A stretch of 64,000 nt of DNA from Pseudomonas taiwanensis DSM 21245. GTDB lineage: Bacteria; Pseudomonadota; Gammaproteobacteria; Pseudomonadales; Pseudomonadaceae. The stretch lies in assembly GCF_000425785.1 (NCBI RefSeq), contig NZ_KE384451.1, positions 199,345 through 263,344 on the forward strand, given 5' to 3'. The notes under the pieces are model-generated. The model searched no databases and had not been told where the DNA came from. It saw only the letters and a program-made list of their open reading frames with translations. Shown here piece after piece: positions 16,693 through 25,122 of the stretch (positions are counted from its first letter, which is position 1; the number at the start of each line of letters is the position of its first letter). The position numbers were made by a program, and so were the translations under genes.

Positions 16693-17561
16693 TTCGCCTG
16701 GCGGCTTGCCAGTACGCCATCGAGTTGCATGAAACCTGGGAAGCCTATGCCGGGCACTTGCAGAGGCTGTGTGCGGCAGCGGTGGCCGAGGGCGCTCAAT
16801 TGCTGCTGTTGCCGGAATACGCAGGGCTGGTACTGAGCGGGCAGTTACCGACGGAGCAGCGTGGCGACCTGAGAGCGTCCATCGCTGGCATCCAGCCCCT
16901 GGTGGAGCGTTGGCTGGCGTTGTCTGAAGGCATCGCTCGGCAATGGGGCGTTTACCTGCAGCCCGGCAGCTTGCCGGTGCTCGACAGTGATGGGCAGTAC
17001 CGCAACCGCGCCTGGTTGTTCGGCCCGCAGGGGATGATGGGTTATCAGGACAAGCTGATGATGACCCGTTTCGAACGTGAGCAATGGAACATCGCAGCGG
17101 GGCAGGGGTTGCAGGTATTCGACACCCCTTGGGGGCGACTGGGCATTCTGATCTGTTATGACAATGAGTTTCCGATATTGGCCAGGCGTTTGGCGGAGCA
17201 AGGGGCCGACCTGATTCTGGCACCTAGCTGCACCGATACCGAAGCGGGTTTTCATCGGGTACGCATCGGCGCTCAGGCGCGAGCCCTGGAGAACCAGATC
17301 GCCGTTTTGCAAAGCCCTACGGTGGGCCTGGCGCCTTGGTCACCGGCCTTGGACGAAAACATTGGGCGGGCAGGGCTGTTCGTGCCACCCGATTTCGGGA
17401 TGCCCAGCGATGGTGTGATTGCCCAGAGCGAGCAACTGAATCCGGCGAGCAGCCAGTGGTTGGTGTGCGAGGTGGACCTGGAGACCGTGCGACGGGTGAG
17501 GCGAGAAGGGCAGGTGTTTACCCGTAGGGACTGGCCGGAGCAGTTCGAGAGGGTCGGCTAG
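16689..17561 (+). CDS. Carbon-nitrogen hydrolase (nitrilase superfamily)
   Basis: The protein has 290 residues and a complete nitrilase catalytic triad: Glu43 (LLPEYA), Lys122 (YQDKLMMTRFE) and Cys156 (GILICYDNEFP). Such enzymes hydrolyse amides or N-carbamoyl groups. Translational overlap with the GNAT gene suggests they deacylate and acetylate the same amine metabolite or repair a damaged metabolite. The C-terminal segment RRVRREGQVFTRRDWP is typical of this subfamily. Confidence 0.9.
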   Translation: MIRLAACQYAIELHETWEAYAGHLQRLCAAAVAEGAQLLLLPEYAGLVLSGQLPTEQRGDLRASIAGIQPLVERWLALSEGIARQWGVYLQPGSLPVLDSDGQYRNRAWLFGPQGMMGYQDKLMMTRFEREQWNIAAGQGLQVFDTPWGRLGILICYDNEFPILARRLAEQGADLILAPSCTDTEAGFHRVRIGAQARALENQIAVLQSPTVGLAPWSPALDENIGRAGLFVPPDFGMPSDGVIAQSEQLNPASSQWLVCEVDLETVRRVRREGQVFTRRDWPEQFERVG

Positions 17562-17571
17562 GCTCGTACGG

Positions 17572-17625
17572 ACCCATTGTCGGCAAGCCGGCACCTACAG
17601 GTTTTGTAGGGGCCGGCGCCGGTTA
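17572..17625. repeat. Degenerate REP pair
   Basis: CCGGCACCTACAGG and TGTAGGGGCCGG arms surround a short TTT loop between the nitrilase and fumarase stop codons. It is a diverged copy of the REPIN family seen at 15520 and 20341. Confidence 0.6.
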
Positions 17626-17633
17626 CTACAGCC

Positions 17634-19157
17634 TTACTTCACTTCAACCGCCAGGCTTTCGGCGATTTTGCTCTGCCACAGGGCTGGGCCAGTGATGTGG
17701 ACCGATTCGCCTTGGCTGTCCACGGCGACGGTCACTGGCATGTCCTTGACCTCGAACTCGTAGATCGCTTCCATGCCCAGCTCGGCGAAGGCCAGAACCT
17801 TCGACTTGCGAATCGCCTGGGCCACCAGGTAGGCGGCGCCGCCGACGGCCATCAGGTAGACGGCTTTGTTGTCCTTGATCGCTTCGATGGCAGCAGGGCC
17901 GCGCTCGGATTTACCGATCATGCCCAACAGGCCGGTCTGCTCGAGGATCTGGCGGGTGAACTTGTCCATGCGGGTGGCGGTGGTCGGGCCGGCTGGGCCT
18001 ACCACTTCGTCACCGACCGGGTCGACCGGGCCGACGTAGTAGATGAAGCGGCCTTTGAGGTCGACCGGCAGCTCTTCACCACGGTTGAGCATCTCGACCA
18101 TGCGCTTGTGCGCAGCGTCGCGGCCGGTCAGCATCTTGCCGTTGAGCAGGATGGTCTCGCCCGGTTTCCAGCTGGCGACTTCTTCCGGCGTGATGTCGTC
18201 GAGGTTGACGCGACGGGCGCTCGGGCCGGCTTCCCAGACGATTTCTGGGTAGGCGTCCAGCGATGGCGCTTCCAGCTCGGCCGGGCCGGAGCCATCGAGC
18301 ACGAAGTGCGCGTGACGGGTGGCGGCGCAGTTCGGGATCATGCACACCGGCAAGGAGGCGGCGTGGGTCGGGTAATCCATGATCTTGACGTCGAGCACGG
18401 TGGTCAGGCCGCCCAGGCCCTGGGCGCCGATGCCCAGTTGGTTGACCTTCTCGAACAGCTCCAGGCGGATCTCTTCGAGGCGGTTCTGTGGGCCGCGTGC
18501 TTTCAGTTCATGAATGTCGATGGACTCCATCAACACTTCCTTGGCCATGACCGCGGCTTTCTCGGCGGTGCCGCCGATGCCGATGCCGAGCATGCCAGGC
18601 GGGCACCAGCCTGCGCCCATGGTCGGGACGGTCTTCAGGACCCAGTCGACGATCGAGTCGGACGGGTTGAGCATGGCCATCTTCGACTTGTTCTCGGAGC
18701 CGCCGCCCTTGGCCGCGACATCGACTTCGACCTTGTCGCCAGGGACGATCGAGTAGTGGATGACAGCCGGGGTGTTGTCCTTGGTGTTCTTGCGGGCACC
18801 GGCCGGGTCGGCCAGGATCGAGGCGCGCAGGACGTTCTCAGGCAGGTTGTAGGCGCGACGCACACCTTCGTTGATCATGTCGTCGACGCTCATGGTGGCG
18901 CCGTCCCAGCGCACGTCCATGCCCACGCGGATGAACACGGTGACGATACCGGTGTCCTGGCAGATCGGGCGGTGGCCGGTGGCGCACATGCGCGAGTTGA
19001 TCAGGATCTGGGCGATGGAGTCGCGCGCAGCAGGCGACTCTTCACGCAGGTAGGCCTCGTGCATCGCCTGGATGAAATCGACGGGGTGGTAGTACGAGAT
19101 GAATTGCAGGGCGTCGGCGACGCTCTGAATCAGGTCGTCTTGCTTGATCACGGTCAT
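17634..19157 (-). CDS. fumA: Class I (4Fe-4S) fumarate hydratase
   Basis: This enzyme interconverts fumarate and malate in the TCA cycle. The 507-residue length and sequence fit the iron-sulfur class I fumarases, with N-terminal and C-terminal catalytic domains in one chain. Cysteine segments for the cluster are visible in MCATGHRPICQDTG (near 100) and LPVCMIPNCAATRHAH, and AGWCPPGMLGIGIGG is highly conserved. I chose ATG 19157 with AGAGGAG upstream; the frame stays open to 19187. The enzyme is oxygen-sensitive, and pseudomonads usually carry an additional iron-free FumC. Confidence 0.96.
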   Translation of the reverse strand: MTVIKQDDLIQSVADALQFISYYHPVDFIQAMHEAYLREESPAARDSIAQILINSRMCATGHRPICQDTGIVTVFIRVGMDVRWDGATMSVDDMINEGVRRAYNLPENVLRASILADPAGARKNTKDNTPAVIHYSIVPGDKVEVDVAAKGGGSENKSKMAMLNPSDSIVDWVLKTVPTMGAGWCPPGMLGIGIGGTAEKAAVMAKEVLMESIDIHELKARGPQNRLEEIRLELFEKVNQLGIGAQGLGGLTTVLDVKIMDYPTHAASLPVCMIPNCAATRHAHFVLDGSGPAELEAPSLDAYPEIVWEAGPSARRVNLDDITPEEVASWKPGETILLNGKMLTGRDAAHKRMVEMLNRGEELPVDLKGRFIYYVGPVDPVGDEVVGPAGPTTATRMDKFTRQILEQTGLLGMIGKSERGPAAIEAIKDNKAVYLMAVGGAAYLVAQAIRKSKVLAFAELGMEAIYEFEVKDMPVTVAVDSQGESVHITGPALWQSKIAESLAVEVK

Positions 19158-19210
19158 GCAGCGCGCTCCTCTTAAAGACGGGAACATTCAAAAAGACGCT
19201 CGACGGTGCC

Positions 19211-19250
19211 GACCAGCGTGTCGAAGCGCCTTGCAAGGCGCCGGCTGGTC
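19211..19250 (-). promoter_or_regulatory. Nested hairpins in the fumarase upstream region
   Basis: An inner palindrome centred on CGCCTTGCAAGGCG sits inside outer arms GACCAGC/GCTGGTC (19211-19217 / 19244-19250), about 54-93 bp upstream of the fumA start. A run of five T residues follows on the minus strand about 16 nt later. It could be a leader structure or a protein-binding site. Confidence 0.35.
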
Positions 19251-19406
19251 AGGCCGACGGAAAAAGGCGCGGCAGTATAGCGCGCCTGTGGCGATGAAAC
19301 ACCTGCGACTGGTCTGGACCATGGTCGGCAGCGCTTGGGCATCTTTTTTGCTGCCGTTGCGCCCTTGACTTACAGTGCAAGCGTGACTTTTGGAGAAACA
19401 CCCACC

Positions 19407-20327
19407 ATGCCCGAACTTTGCGTGGGCGAGCACCGCTGGGCGGTGCCGACCGGCAGTAACTTGCTCGATGCCCTCAACGAGGCAGGGTTCAACGTGCCTT
19501 TCAGTTGCCGGGCAGGCGGTTGCCATGCCTGCCTGGTGCATTGCCTGGATGGGCAGCCGGTGGATGCCTTGCCCGAGGCATTGGCGCTGGAAAAGCACGC
19601 CCAGGGTTGGCGCCTGGCCTGTCAGTGCCGCGTGGTCGAGGATTTGCGCGTGGCGGTATTCGATCCGCTGCACGATGGCATCGCCGCGCAGGTCTGCGCG
19701 GTGGACTGGTTTGGCGAAGTGCTGCGTCTTCGTCTGCGGCCGGAGCGGACGTTGCGTTACCAGGCCGGGCAGCATGTGGTGCTGTGGAACGGCTCGCTGG
19801 CGCGGCCTTACTCCGTGGCAAGCCTGCCCGGCGAAGATGACTTTCTTGAGTTTCATATCGACTGCCAACGGCCAGGCGCCTTTTGCGACAAGGCGCGCGT
19901 GCTGCAGGTCGGTGACGTGCTGCGCGTGGGGGAGATTCGAGGCGGAGCGTTGCATTACGACCCAGATTGGCAAGCGCGACCGCTCTGGTTGCTGGCAGCG
20001 GGTACTGGGCTGGCGCCATTGTGGGGCATTTTGCGCGAGGCGTTACGGCAGGGGCACCAAGGGGAAATCAGGGTGGTGCATGTCACGCGCGATGACCTTG
20101 GGCACTACTTGGCGGGTCCGTTGCGGGAAATGGAGGGTGTTCAGGCCGAGCTGGTGCTGGCGGAGCATATGGAGGAGGCGCTGGCAGGGTTGCGGCCGTC
20201 ATCGCGGCAGACCGTCGCGCTGGTGTGCGGGGCGCCGGGGAGCGTCGAGCGGTTCGCGCGGCGGTTGTTCATAGCCGGCGTGCCGAGGAATCAGGTGTTT
20301 GCCGACGTGTTCGTCGAGCATGCATGA
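19407..20327 (+). CDS. 2Fe-2S ferredoxin-FAD/NAD(P) oxidoreductase fusion
   Basis: The protein has 306 residues. An N-terminal plant-type ferredoxin domain has Cys34, Cys39 and Cys42 (CRAGGCHACLVHC) plus Cys72/Cys74 (LACQCRV). A ferredoxin-NADP-reductase-like module follows, with the flavin motif RPYSVAS and the nucleotide-binding GTGLAPLWGI. This is the architecture of electron-transfer components of aromatic-ring oxygenases, but no oxygenase gene is adjacent. The partner is unknown. I used ATG 19407 (GGAGAAA upstream) rather than the longer open frame. Confidence 0.88.
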   Translation: MPELCVGEHRWAVPTGSNLLDALNEAGFNVPFSCRAGGCHACLVHCLDGQPVDALPEALALEKHAQGWRLACQCRVVEDLRVAVFDPLHDGIAAQVCAVDWFGEVLRLRLRPERTLRYQAGQHVVLWNGSLARPYSVASLPGEDDFLEFHIDCQRPGAFCDKARVLQVGDVLRVGEIRGGALHYDPDWQARPLWLLAAGTGLAPLWGILREALRQGHQGEIRVVHVTRDDLGHYLAGPLREMEGVQAELVLAEHMEEALAGLRPSSRQTVALVCGAPGSVERFARRLFIAGVPRNQVFADVFVEHA

Positions 20328-20340
20328 GGCAGTTGCGACT

Positions 20341-20394
20341 GATCGCCAGTCAAGCCGGCTCCTGCAATCCTGTAGGAGCCGGCCTGCCGGCGAT
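20341..20394. repeat. REPIN (REP doublet)
   Basis: Arms 20341-20366 and 20371-20394 carry the AAGCCGGCTCCTGCA / TGTAGGAGCCGGC core. The repeat lies between convergent ferredoxin-reductase and pyruvate kinase genes. Confidence 0.8.
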
Positions 20395-20407
20395 TGGGCC
20401 GGGGCTA

Positions 20408-21862
20408 TCAGCCGACCAGCGGATCACCAACGTGCAGGATCTTCATGCCGTTGGTGCCACCGATGGTGTGGTAGCTGTCGCCCTTGGTCAGGATCACCCA
20501 GTCACCTTGCTCTACCAGGCCGCGCTTGAGCAGCTCGTCGACGGCCGCCTGGCTGACCTTGTCGGCTGGCAATGCCGCCGGGTCGAAGGCGATCGGGTAG
20601 ACGCCGCGGAACATCGAGGCGCGAGCCTGGGTAGCGCGGTGTGGCGACAGGGCGAAGATCGGCACGTGCGAACGCAGACGCGACATGATCAGCGGGGTGT
20701 AGCCACTTTCGGTCAGCGCGATGATCGCCTTGACGCCTGGGAAGTGGTTGGCGGTGTACATGGCCGCCAGGGCGATGCTCTCGTCGCAGCGCTCGAACGT
20801 GGTGTGCAGGCGGTGGCTGGACTTCTGGCTGGTCGGGTGCTTCTCGGCGCCCAGGCAGATGCGGGCCATGGCCTGAACCGCTTCGATCGGGTAGGCACCG
20901 GCGGCGCTTTCGGCCGACAGCATCACCGCGTCGGTGTTGTCCAGCACGGCGTTGGCCACGTCCGACACTTCGGCACGGGTCGGCATCGGGTTCTGGATCA
21001 TCGACTCCATCATCTGGGTCGCCACGATCACCGCCTTGTTGTTGCGGCGGGCGTGCTGGATGATCTTCTTCTGGATGGCGATCAGCTCGGCGTCGCCGAT
21101 TTCCACGCCCAGGTCGCCACGGGCAACCATCACCGCGTCGGAAGCGGCGATCAGGCCGTCGAGGGTTTCATCGTCGGCCACTGCCTCGGCGCGCTCGATC
21201 TTGGCCACCAGCCAGGCGCTGCCACCCGCTTCGTCCCGTAGCTTGCGGGCGTATTCCATATCTTTGGCGTCGCGTGGGAAGGACACGGCCAGGTAGTCCA
21301 GGTCCATTTCCGCGGCCAGCTTGATGTCTGCCTTGTCTTTTTCGGTCAGGGCTGGAGCGGTAAGGCCGCCACCTTTGCGATTGATGCCTTTGTGGTCCGA
21401 CAGCGGGCCACCGACGATCACCACGCAGTGCAGGGCGTCGGCAGTGGCGGTTTCGACCCGCATCACCACGCGACCGTCGTCGAGCAGCAGTTCGTCACCG
21501 ACGCCGCAGTCCTTGACCAGATCGGGGTAATCGATACCGACGATGTCCTGGTTGCCTTCGGTCAGCGGGTGGGCGGTGGAGAAAGTGAATTTGTCACCGA
21601 CTTTCAGTTCGATGCGCTTGTTGCTGAATTTGGCGATGCGGATCTTCGGACCCTGCAGGTCGCCCAGCAGTGCGACATGGCGGCCGTTCTTGGCGGCGAT
21701 GTCACGGATCAGGCGGGCGCGCGCCTTGTGCTCGTCCGGGGTGCCGTGGGAGAAGTTCAGGCGTGCCACGTCCAGGCCGGCGAGGATCAGCTGTTCGATC
21801 ACTTCCGGCGAATTGCTGGCGGGGCCAAGGGTGGCGACGATTTTGGTACGGCGGATGGTCAT
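20408..21862 (-). CDS. pykA: Pyruvate kinase (type II, PykA-like)
   Basis: This enzyme converts phosphoenolpyruvate and ADP to pyruvate and ATP. The protein has 484 residues. Diagnostic segments are KIVATLGPASNS at the start, RLNFSHG, GDLQGPKIRI, AKIERAEAV (catalytic lysine), MVARGDLGVE and ATQMMESMI, with the C-terminal allosteric domain ending SYHTIGGTNGMKILHVG. The length and sequence resemble PykA (E. coli type II) rather than PykF. It is monocistronic, facing the REPIN. Confidence 0.96.
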   Translation of the reverse strand: MTIRRTKIVATLGPASNSPEVIEQLILAGLDVARLNFSHGTPDEHKARARLIRDIAAKNGRHVALLGDLQGPKIRIAKFSNKRIELKVGDKFTFSTAHPLTEGNQDIVGIDYPDLVKDCGVGDELLLDDGRVVMRVETATADALHCVVIVGGPLSDHKGINRKGGGLTAPALTEKDKADIKLAAEMDLDYLAVSFPRDAKDMEYARKLRDEAGGSAWLVAKIERAEAVADDETLDGLIAASDAVMVARGDLGVEIGDAELIAIQKKIIQHARRNNKAVIVATQMMESMIQNPMPTRAEVSDVANAVLDNTDAVMLSAESAAGAYPIEAVQAMARICLGAEKHPTSQKSSHRLHTTFERCDESIALAAMYTANHFPGVKAIIALTESGYTPLIMSRLRSHVPIFALSPHRATQARASMFRGVYPIAFDPAALPADKVSQAAVDELLKRGLVEQGDWVILTKGDSYHTIGGTNGMKILHVGDPLVG

Positions 21863-22042
21863 GCACAGACTCCTATAGTGAAGCGCAGCGAAAGGCTACT
21901 CCTGAATCTCGCTGTAGTCATTGTTCCGTTGCACTACCTGCAACCAAGGCAGGGTGGCATTTGAACGGGCGGGGTATCCTTGCAAAAGGGTGTGAAGATT
22001 TGCGTGCAAAGGCCGATAATCTGGCATCAAAGGAGATTCCCC

Positions 22043-22429
22043 ATGCGAGCCCTGATCGTTTTAGCCCTGGCGGCCAGCACCGTCGGTTGCACCCGCTGGT
22101 CCATGGACCATCATTTGAACAATGCCTACCGTGCCTATGACCGTGGCGATTGCCAGCGGGTCATGCTCGAACTGTCGCAGGTTGACCGAACCAGCCGTGC
22201 CCGGCCGTTCATCCATCCCGAAGTGTCCCTGCTGCGCGGCCAGTGCCTGGAGCGCCAGAAGCTGTTCGTCGATGCGGCGCAGACCTACGAGTACCTGATC
22301 CAGCAGTATCCAGGCAACGAGTACGCCTATCGCGCTAAGGCACGCCTGCAAACGCTGGAGAAGACCGGTCATTATCGGGTGGGAGACACGGCAGTGGCGA
22401 ACCCGGTCAACACCACTCCTTGGCGTTAA
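22043..22429 (+). CDS. Small lipoprotein with TPR-like region
   Basis: The protein has 128 residues. A lipoprotein signal with lipobox STVGC (Cys at about residue 16) precedes a helical region (NNAYRAYDRGDCQRVMLELSQ, then RGQCLERQKLFVDAAQTYEYLIQQYPGNEYAYRAKARL) that fits one or two tetratricopeptide-like repeats. It is probably an envelope scaffold. The position between pykA and the PilZ/sbcB genes is typical of pseudomonads. ATG 22043 has AGGAGA upstream. Confidence 0.85.
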   Translation: MRALIVLALAASTVGCTRWSMDHHLNNAYRAYDRGDCQRVMLELSQVDRTSRARPFIHPEVSLLRGQCLERQKLFVDAAQTYEYLIQQYPGNEYAYRAKARLQTLEKTGHYRVGDTAVANPVNTTPWR

Positions 22430-22553
22430 CACCAACGTGTCAACTAATTCACGGGATTTGCCGCGAGTGTTGAGCTAACCTGTTAATTGGATGTAACAAC
22501 CACTGGCCAGTCTCTTGCATTCCTGGCATCGGGTATGGACTGCAATAGCGATC

Positions 22554-22913
22554 ATGTACAACCAACGCCATATCGAACGCCATCAGCTGCCTTGTGTGCT
22601 CAAGGTCTACAACCGCTTCACCGAGCAGCAGATCGGCTTTCTGGGTAATGCCTCGGAAGATGGCTTGATGTTGATCAGCCAGCTGCCGGTGCTGGTCGGC
22701 CCGGATTTCGAGTTGCAGCTGCGCCTGCCACTGGCCGGTGGCGGCTTGCAGTTCATCAACGTGACAGCCAGTTGCCTGTGGTGCCGTGAGGACCAGACCC
22801 CCGGCCACTACGATTCTGGTTTCATGCTCTTGCAAGCCCCCCGCGAGTACGACGATTTCGTCCGTTCATTGCGAGACTATTTCAGTTTTAACCCTGCCAA
22901 CGCTTCCGCCTGA
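22554..22913 (+). CDS. PilZ-domain c-di-GMP-binding protein
   Basis: This is a 119-residue single-domain PilZ protein. Both c-di-GMP-binding elements are present: RxxxR as Arg5-HIE-Arg9, and the [D/N]xSxxG motif as Asn32-A-S-E-D-Gly37. It probably acts as a cytoplasmic receptor that relays c-di-GMP levels to a partner that cannot be named here. The next gene, sbcB, starts 46 bp downstream, so read-through is possible. I chose ATG 22554 over an upstream in-frame ATG at 22515. Confidence 0.9.
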   Translation: MYNQRHIERHQLPCVLKVYNRFTEQQIGFLGNASEDGLMLISQLPVLVGPDFELQLRLPLAGGGLQFINVTASCLWCREDQTPGHYDSGFMLLQAPREYDDFVRSLRDYFSFNPANASA

Positions 22914-22959
22914 AGCTCGGTCCGCTAGAATCGGGACGACCTCGATACAGGACGACCCC

Positions 22960-24396
22960 GTGAGCTCCAGCATTTTCTGGCACGACTACGAAACCACCGG
23001 CATCAACCCACGCTGCGACCGACCGCTGCAGGTTGCCGGTGTGCGCACCGACCTCGATCTGAATGAGATCGAAGCGCCTATCAACCTCTATTGCCGCCCC
23101 TCCGACGACATCCTGCCGCACCCGGCCGCGTGCCTGGTAACCGGTATCACGCCCGAACAGTTGGCGACCCAGGGCCTATGCGAAGCTGAATTCATGACCC
23201 GGGTTCACGAGCAGCTTGCGCGCCCGGGAACCTGTGGCGCGGGCTACAACACCTTGCGTTTCGATGACGAGGTCACGCGTTACAGCCTGTATCGCAACTT
23301 CTTCGACCCCTATGCCCGTGAGTGGCAGGGCGGTAACAGTCGTTGGGACCTGATCGACGTCGTGCGCACGGCTTACGCGCTACGCCCTGAGGGCATCGTC
23401 TGGCCCCAGCAGGAGGGCCGTACCAGCTTGCGCCTGGAGTTGCTCAGCCAGGCCAATGGCATTGTCCATGGGCATGCCCATGAAGCACTTTCCGACGTGC
23501 GGGCGACCATTGGGTTGGCCCGTCTGATTCGCCAGAAACAACCTAAGTTGTATGACTGGTTGTTCAACCTTCGCAGTAAGCACAAAGTGCTGGAACAGAT
23601 TCGCTTGTTGCAGCCGCTGGTGCACATATCAGGACGTTTCTCGGCCGCGCGTCATTATCTGGGCGTGGTGTTGCCACTGGCCTGGCACCCGCGCAATCGC
23701 AATGCACTGATTGTGTGCGACCTGCATCAGGAAACCCTACCGTTATTAAGGGAAAGTGCCGAAGTCCTGCGAGCGCGCTTGTACACTCGGCATGAACATT
23801 TATCTGAGGGGCAACTACCGGTACCGCTGAAGTTGGTGCAAATCAACCGCTGCCCGGTAGTGGCTCCGCTATCGGTATTGCGCCCTGCAGATCAACAACG
23901 CCTTGGGCTGGACATGGCATTGTTGCAATCGCGCGGTGAGGCCTTGGCCACGCAACAGTCGGTTTGGCAAGACAAGCTTGAACACATCTATGGCACGGAA
24001 GATTTCACCCCCAGCGAAGACCCTGAACAGCAGTTGTATGACGGTTTCCTGGGAGAGCGTGACCGTCGTCTATGTGAACAAGTGCGTACCCTGGAACCAG
24101 CGCAATTAGGGCATGGCCACTGGATGTTCGATGACCCACGAATGCCTGAGTTGCTGTTCCGGTATCGTGCGCGAAACTTCCCCGAGACCTTGAACCCCCA
24201 GGAGCGTCAGCGCTGGTTCGCGTTCTGCCAGCAGCGTTTGAGCGACCCTTTGCACGGCGCCCCGAACACGCTGGCGGGCTTCGAGCAGGCCCGGCAGGGG
24301 GCTTGGGCCGATGCCGATGAAGCGGGGCGCATGGTGCTGGACGCCTGGCAGGCCCATGCCGGGCAATTACAGGCACGGTTCGAATTGCACCCGTGA
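22960..24396 (+). CDS. sbcB: Exodeoxyribonuclease I
   Basis: This 3'-5' single-strand DNA exonuclease has 478 residues and acts in recombination and mismatch repair. The DnaQ-type catalytic motif is at the N terminus (WHDYETTGINP, Asp9 and Glu11). Exo III is HEALSDVRAT, with its His and Asp. The SH3-like and C-terminal helical parts follow. GTG 22960 gives the family start MSSSIFWHDYETT; a longer ATG-initiated frame from 22786 runs inside the PilZ gene and is not used. It is convergent with mvaT. Confidence 0.95.
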   Translation: MSSSIFWHDYETTGINPRCDRPLQVAGVRTDLDLNEIEAPINLYCRPSDDILPHPAACLVTGITPEQLATQGLCEAEFMTRVHEQLARPGTCGAGYNTLRFDDEVTRYSLYRNFFDPYAREWQGGNSRWDLIDVVRTAYALRPEGIVWPQQEGRTSLRLELLSQANGIVHGHAHEALSDVRATIGLARLIRQKQPKLYDWLFNLRSKHKVLEQIRLLQPLVHISGRFSAARHYLGVVLPLAWHPRNRNALIVCDLHQETLPLLRESAEVLRARLYTRHEHLSEGQLPVPLKLVQINRCPVVAPLSVLRPADQQRLGLDMALLQSRGEALATQQSVWQDKLEHIYGTEDFTPSEDPEQQLYDGFLGERDRRLCEQVRTLEPAQLGHGHWMFDDPRMPELLFRYRARNFPETLNPQERQRWFAFCQQRLSDPLHGAPNTLAGFEQARQGAWADADEAGRMVLDAWQAHAGQLQARFELHP

Positions 24397-24409
24397 ATGA
24401 GCCAACAAA

Positions 24410-24432
24410 AACGCCGGCATTAAGCCGGCGTT
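24410..24432. terminator. Bidirectional terminator between sbcB and mvaT
   Basis: A 9-bp stem AACGCCGGC/GCCGGCGTT with an ATTAA loop is flanked by A residues on the left and T-rich sequence on the right. It can serve both converging genes. Confidence 0.8.
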
Positions 24433-24466
24433 CGTGTTTGCAAAAGCGAGGAAACAGTGCGGACTA

Positions 24467-24844
24467 TCAGTCCAGCAGAGTCGCCCAGCCTTCAACCACA
24501 TCACCACCCCACTTGGCTTTCCATTCTTTCAGGGTCTTGTGGTTACCGCCTTTGGTTTCGATCACTTCACCGTTGTGCGGGTTTTTGTATTGCTTGACTT
24601 TGCGTGCACGCTTGGTGGTAGTGGTTTTAGCCACGGCGCGCGGGCCTTTGCTCAGTTTCGACTCTGGGTCGAGCAGGGCGATCACGTCGCGCAGCGACTT
24701 GGAGTATTCACCCATCAGTGCGCGCAGTTTGCCTTCGAACTCCAGTTCTTGTTTCAGCTTGTCATCCTGCGACAGGTTGGCCAGGCGGGCCTGAAGTTCC
24801 TTGATGGCTTCTTCGGTAGCGCGGTACTCGTTGATCAGGGACAT
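24467..24844 (-). CDS. mvaT: H-NS-like xenogeneic silencer MvaT/TurA
   Basis: This nucleoid-associated repressor binds AT-rich and horizontally acquired DNA. The protein has 125 residues. The N-terminal half (1-60) is a coiled-coil dimerisation/oligomerisation region. A basic linker (TKRARKVKQYKNPHNG) and the C-terminal DNA-binding domain with KGGNHKTLKEWKAKWGG (Gly100-Asn101 loop plus flanking Lys/Arg) match the MvaT family. The sbcB-mvaT-purU order matches pseudomonads; the P. putida orthologue in this position is called TurA. The AT-rich region upstream may support autorepression. Confidence 0.95.
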   Translation of the reverse strand: MSLINEYRATEEAIKELQARLANLSQDDKLKQELEFEGKLRALMGEYSKSLRDVIALLDPESKLSKGPRAVAKTTTTKRARKVKQYKNPHNGEVIETKGGNHKTLKEWKAKWGGDVVEGWATLLD

Positions 24845-25122
24845 GGAGTGTTCCTTAGTGCGTGTTCAGAAATGTGTGTGCCAATAATAGACAGGCGATA
24901 CTCTCAAGTAAACATATAAATAAGCAATAAACTGTTAATTAGGTTGCGACAACATATTTCTTCGGTTAAGAAAAATTCACAAAACTCTCGATCCCGAGGT
25001 GGTAGTGCCAGGGACAGTGGCATAAGGCTGGCGCTGGCGGTGCGGGCGCACACGATCAATACTGCGTTTTTGCTGGTGTGCCGCTAGAATGAGCGCCTTT
25101 GCGAAGTTTTGGAGTCTTATTC
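24845..25122. promoter_or_regulatory. AT-rich divergent region between mvaT and purU
   Basis: About 24880-24990 is strikingly AT-rich for this genome (for example AAACATATAAATAAGCAATA). It contains no gene. It probably holds the mvaT promoter and a site for MvaT-family autorepression. Confidence 0.5.

Noticed and set aside
17697..19175. 492-codon plus-strand open frame over the fumarase
   Set aside because: Antisense to fumA; the His/Val/Asp/Gly-rich product has no family resemblance.
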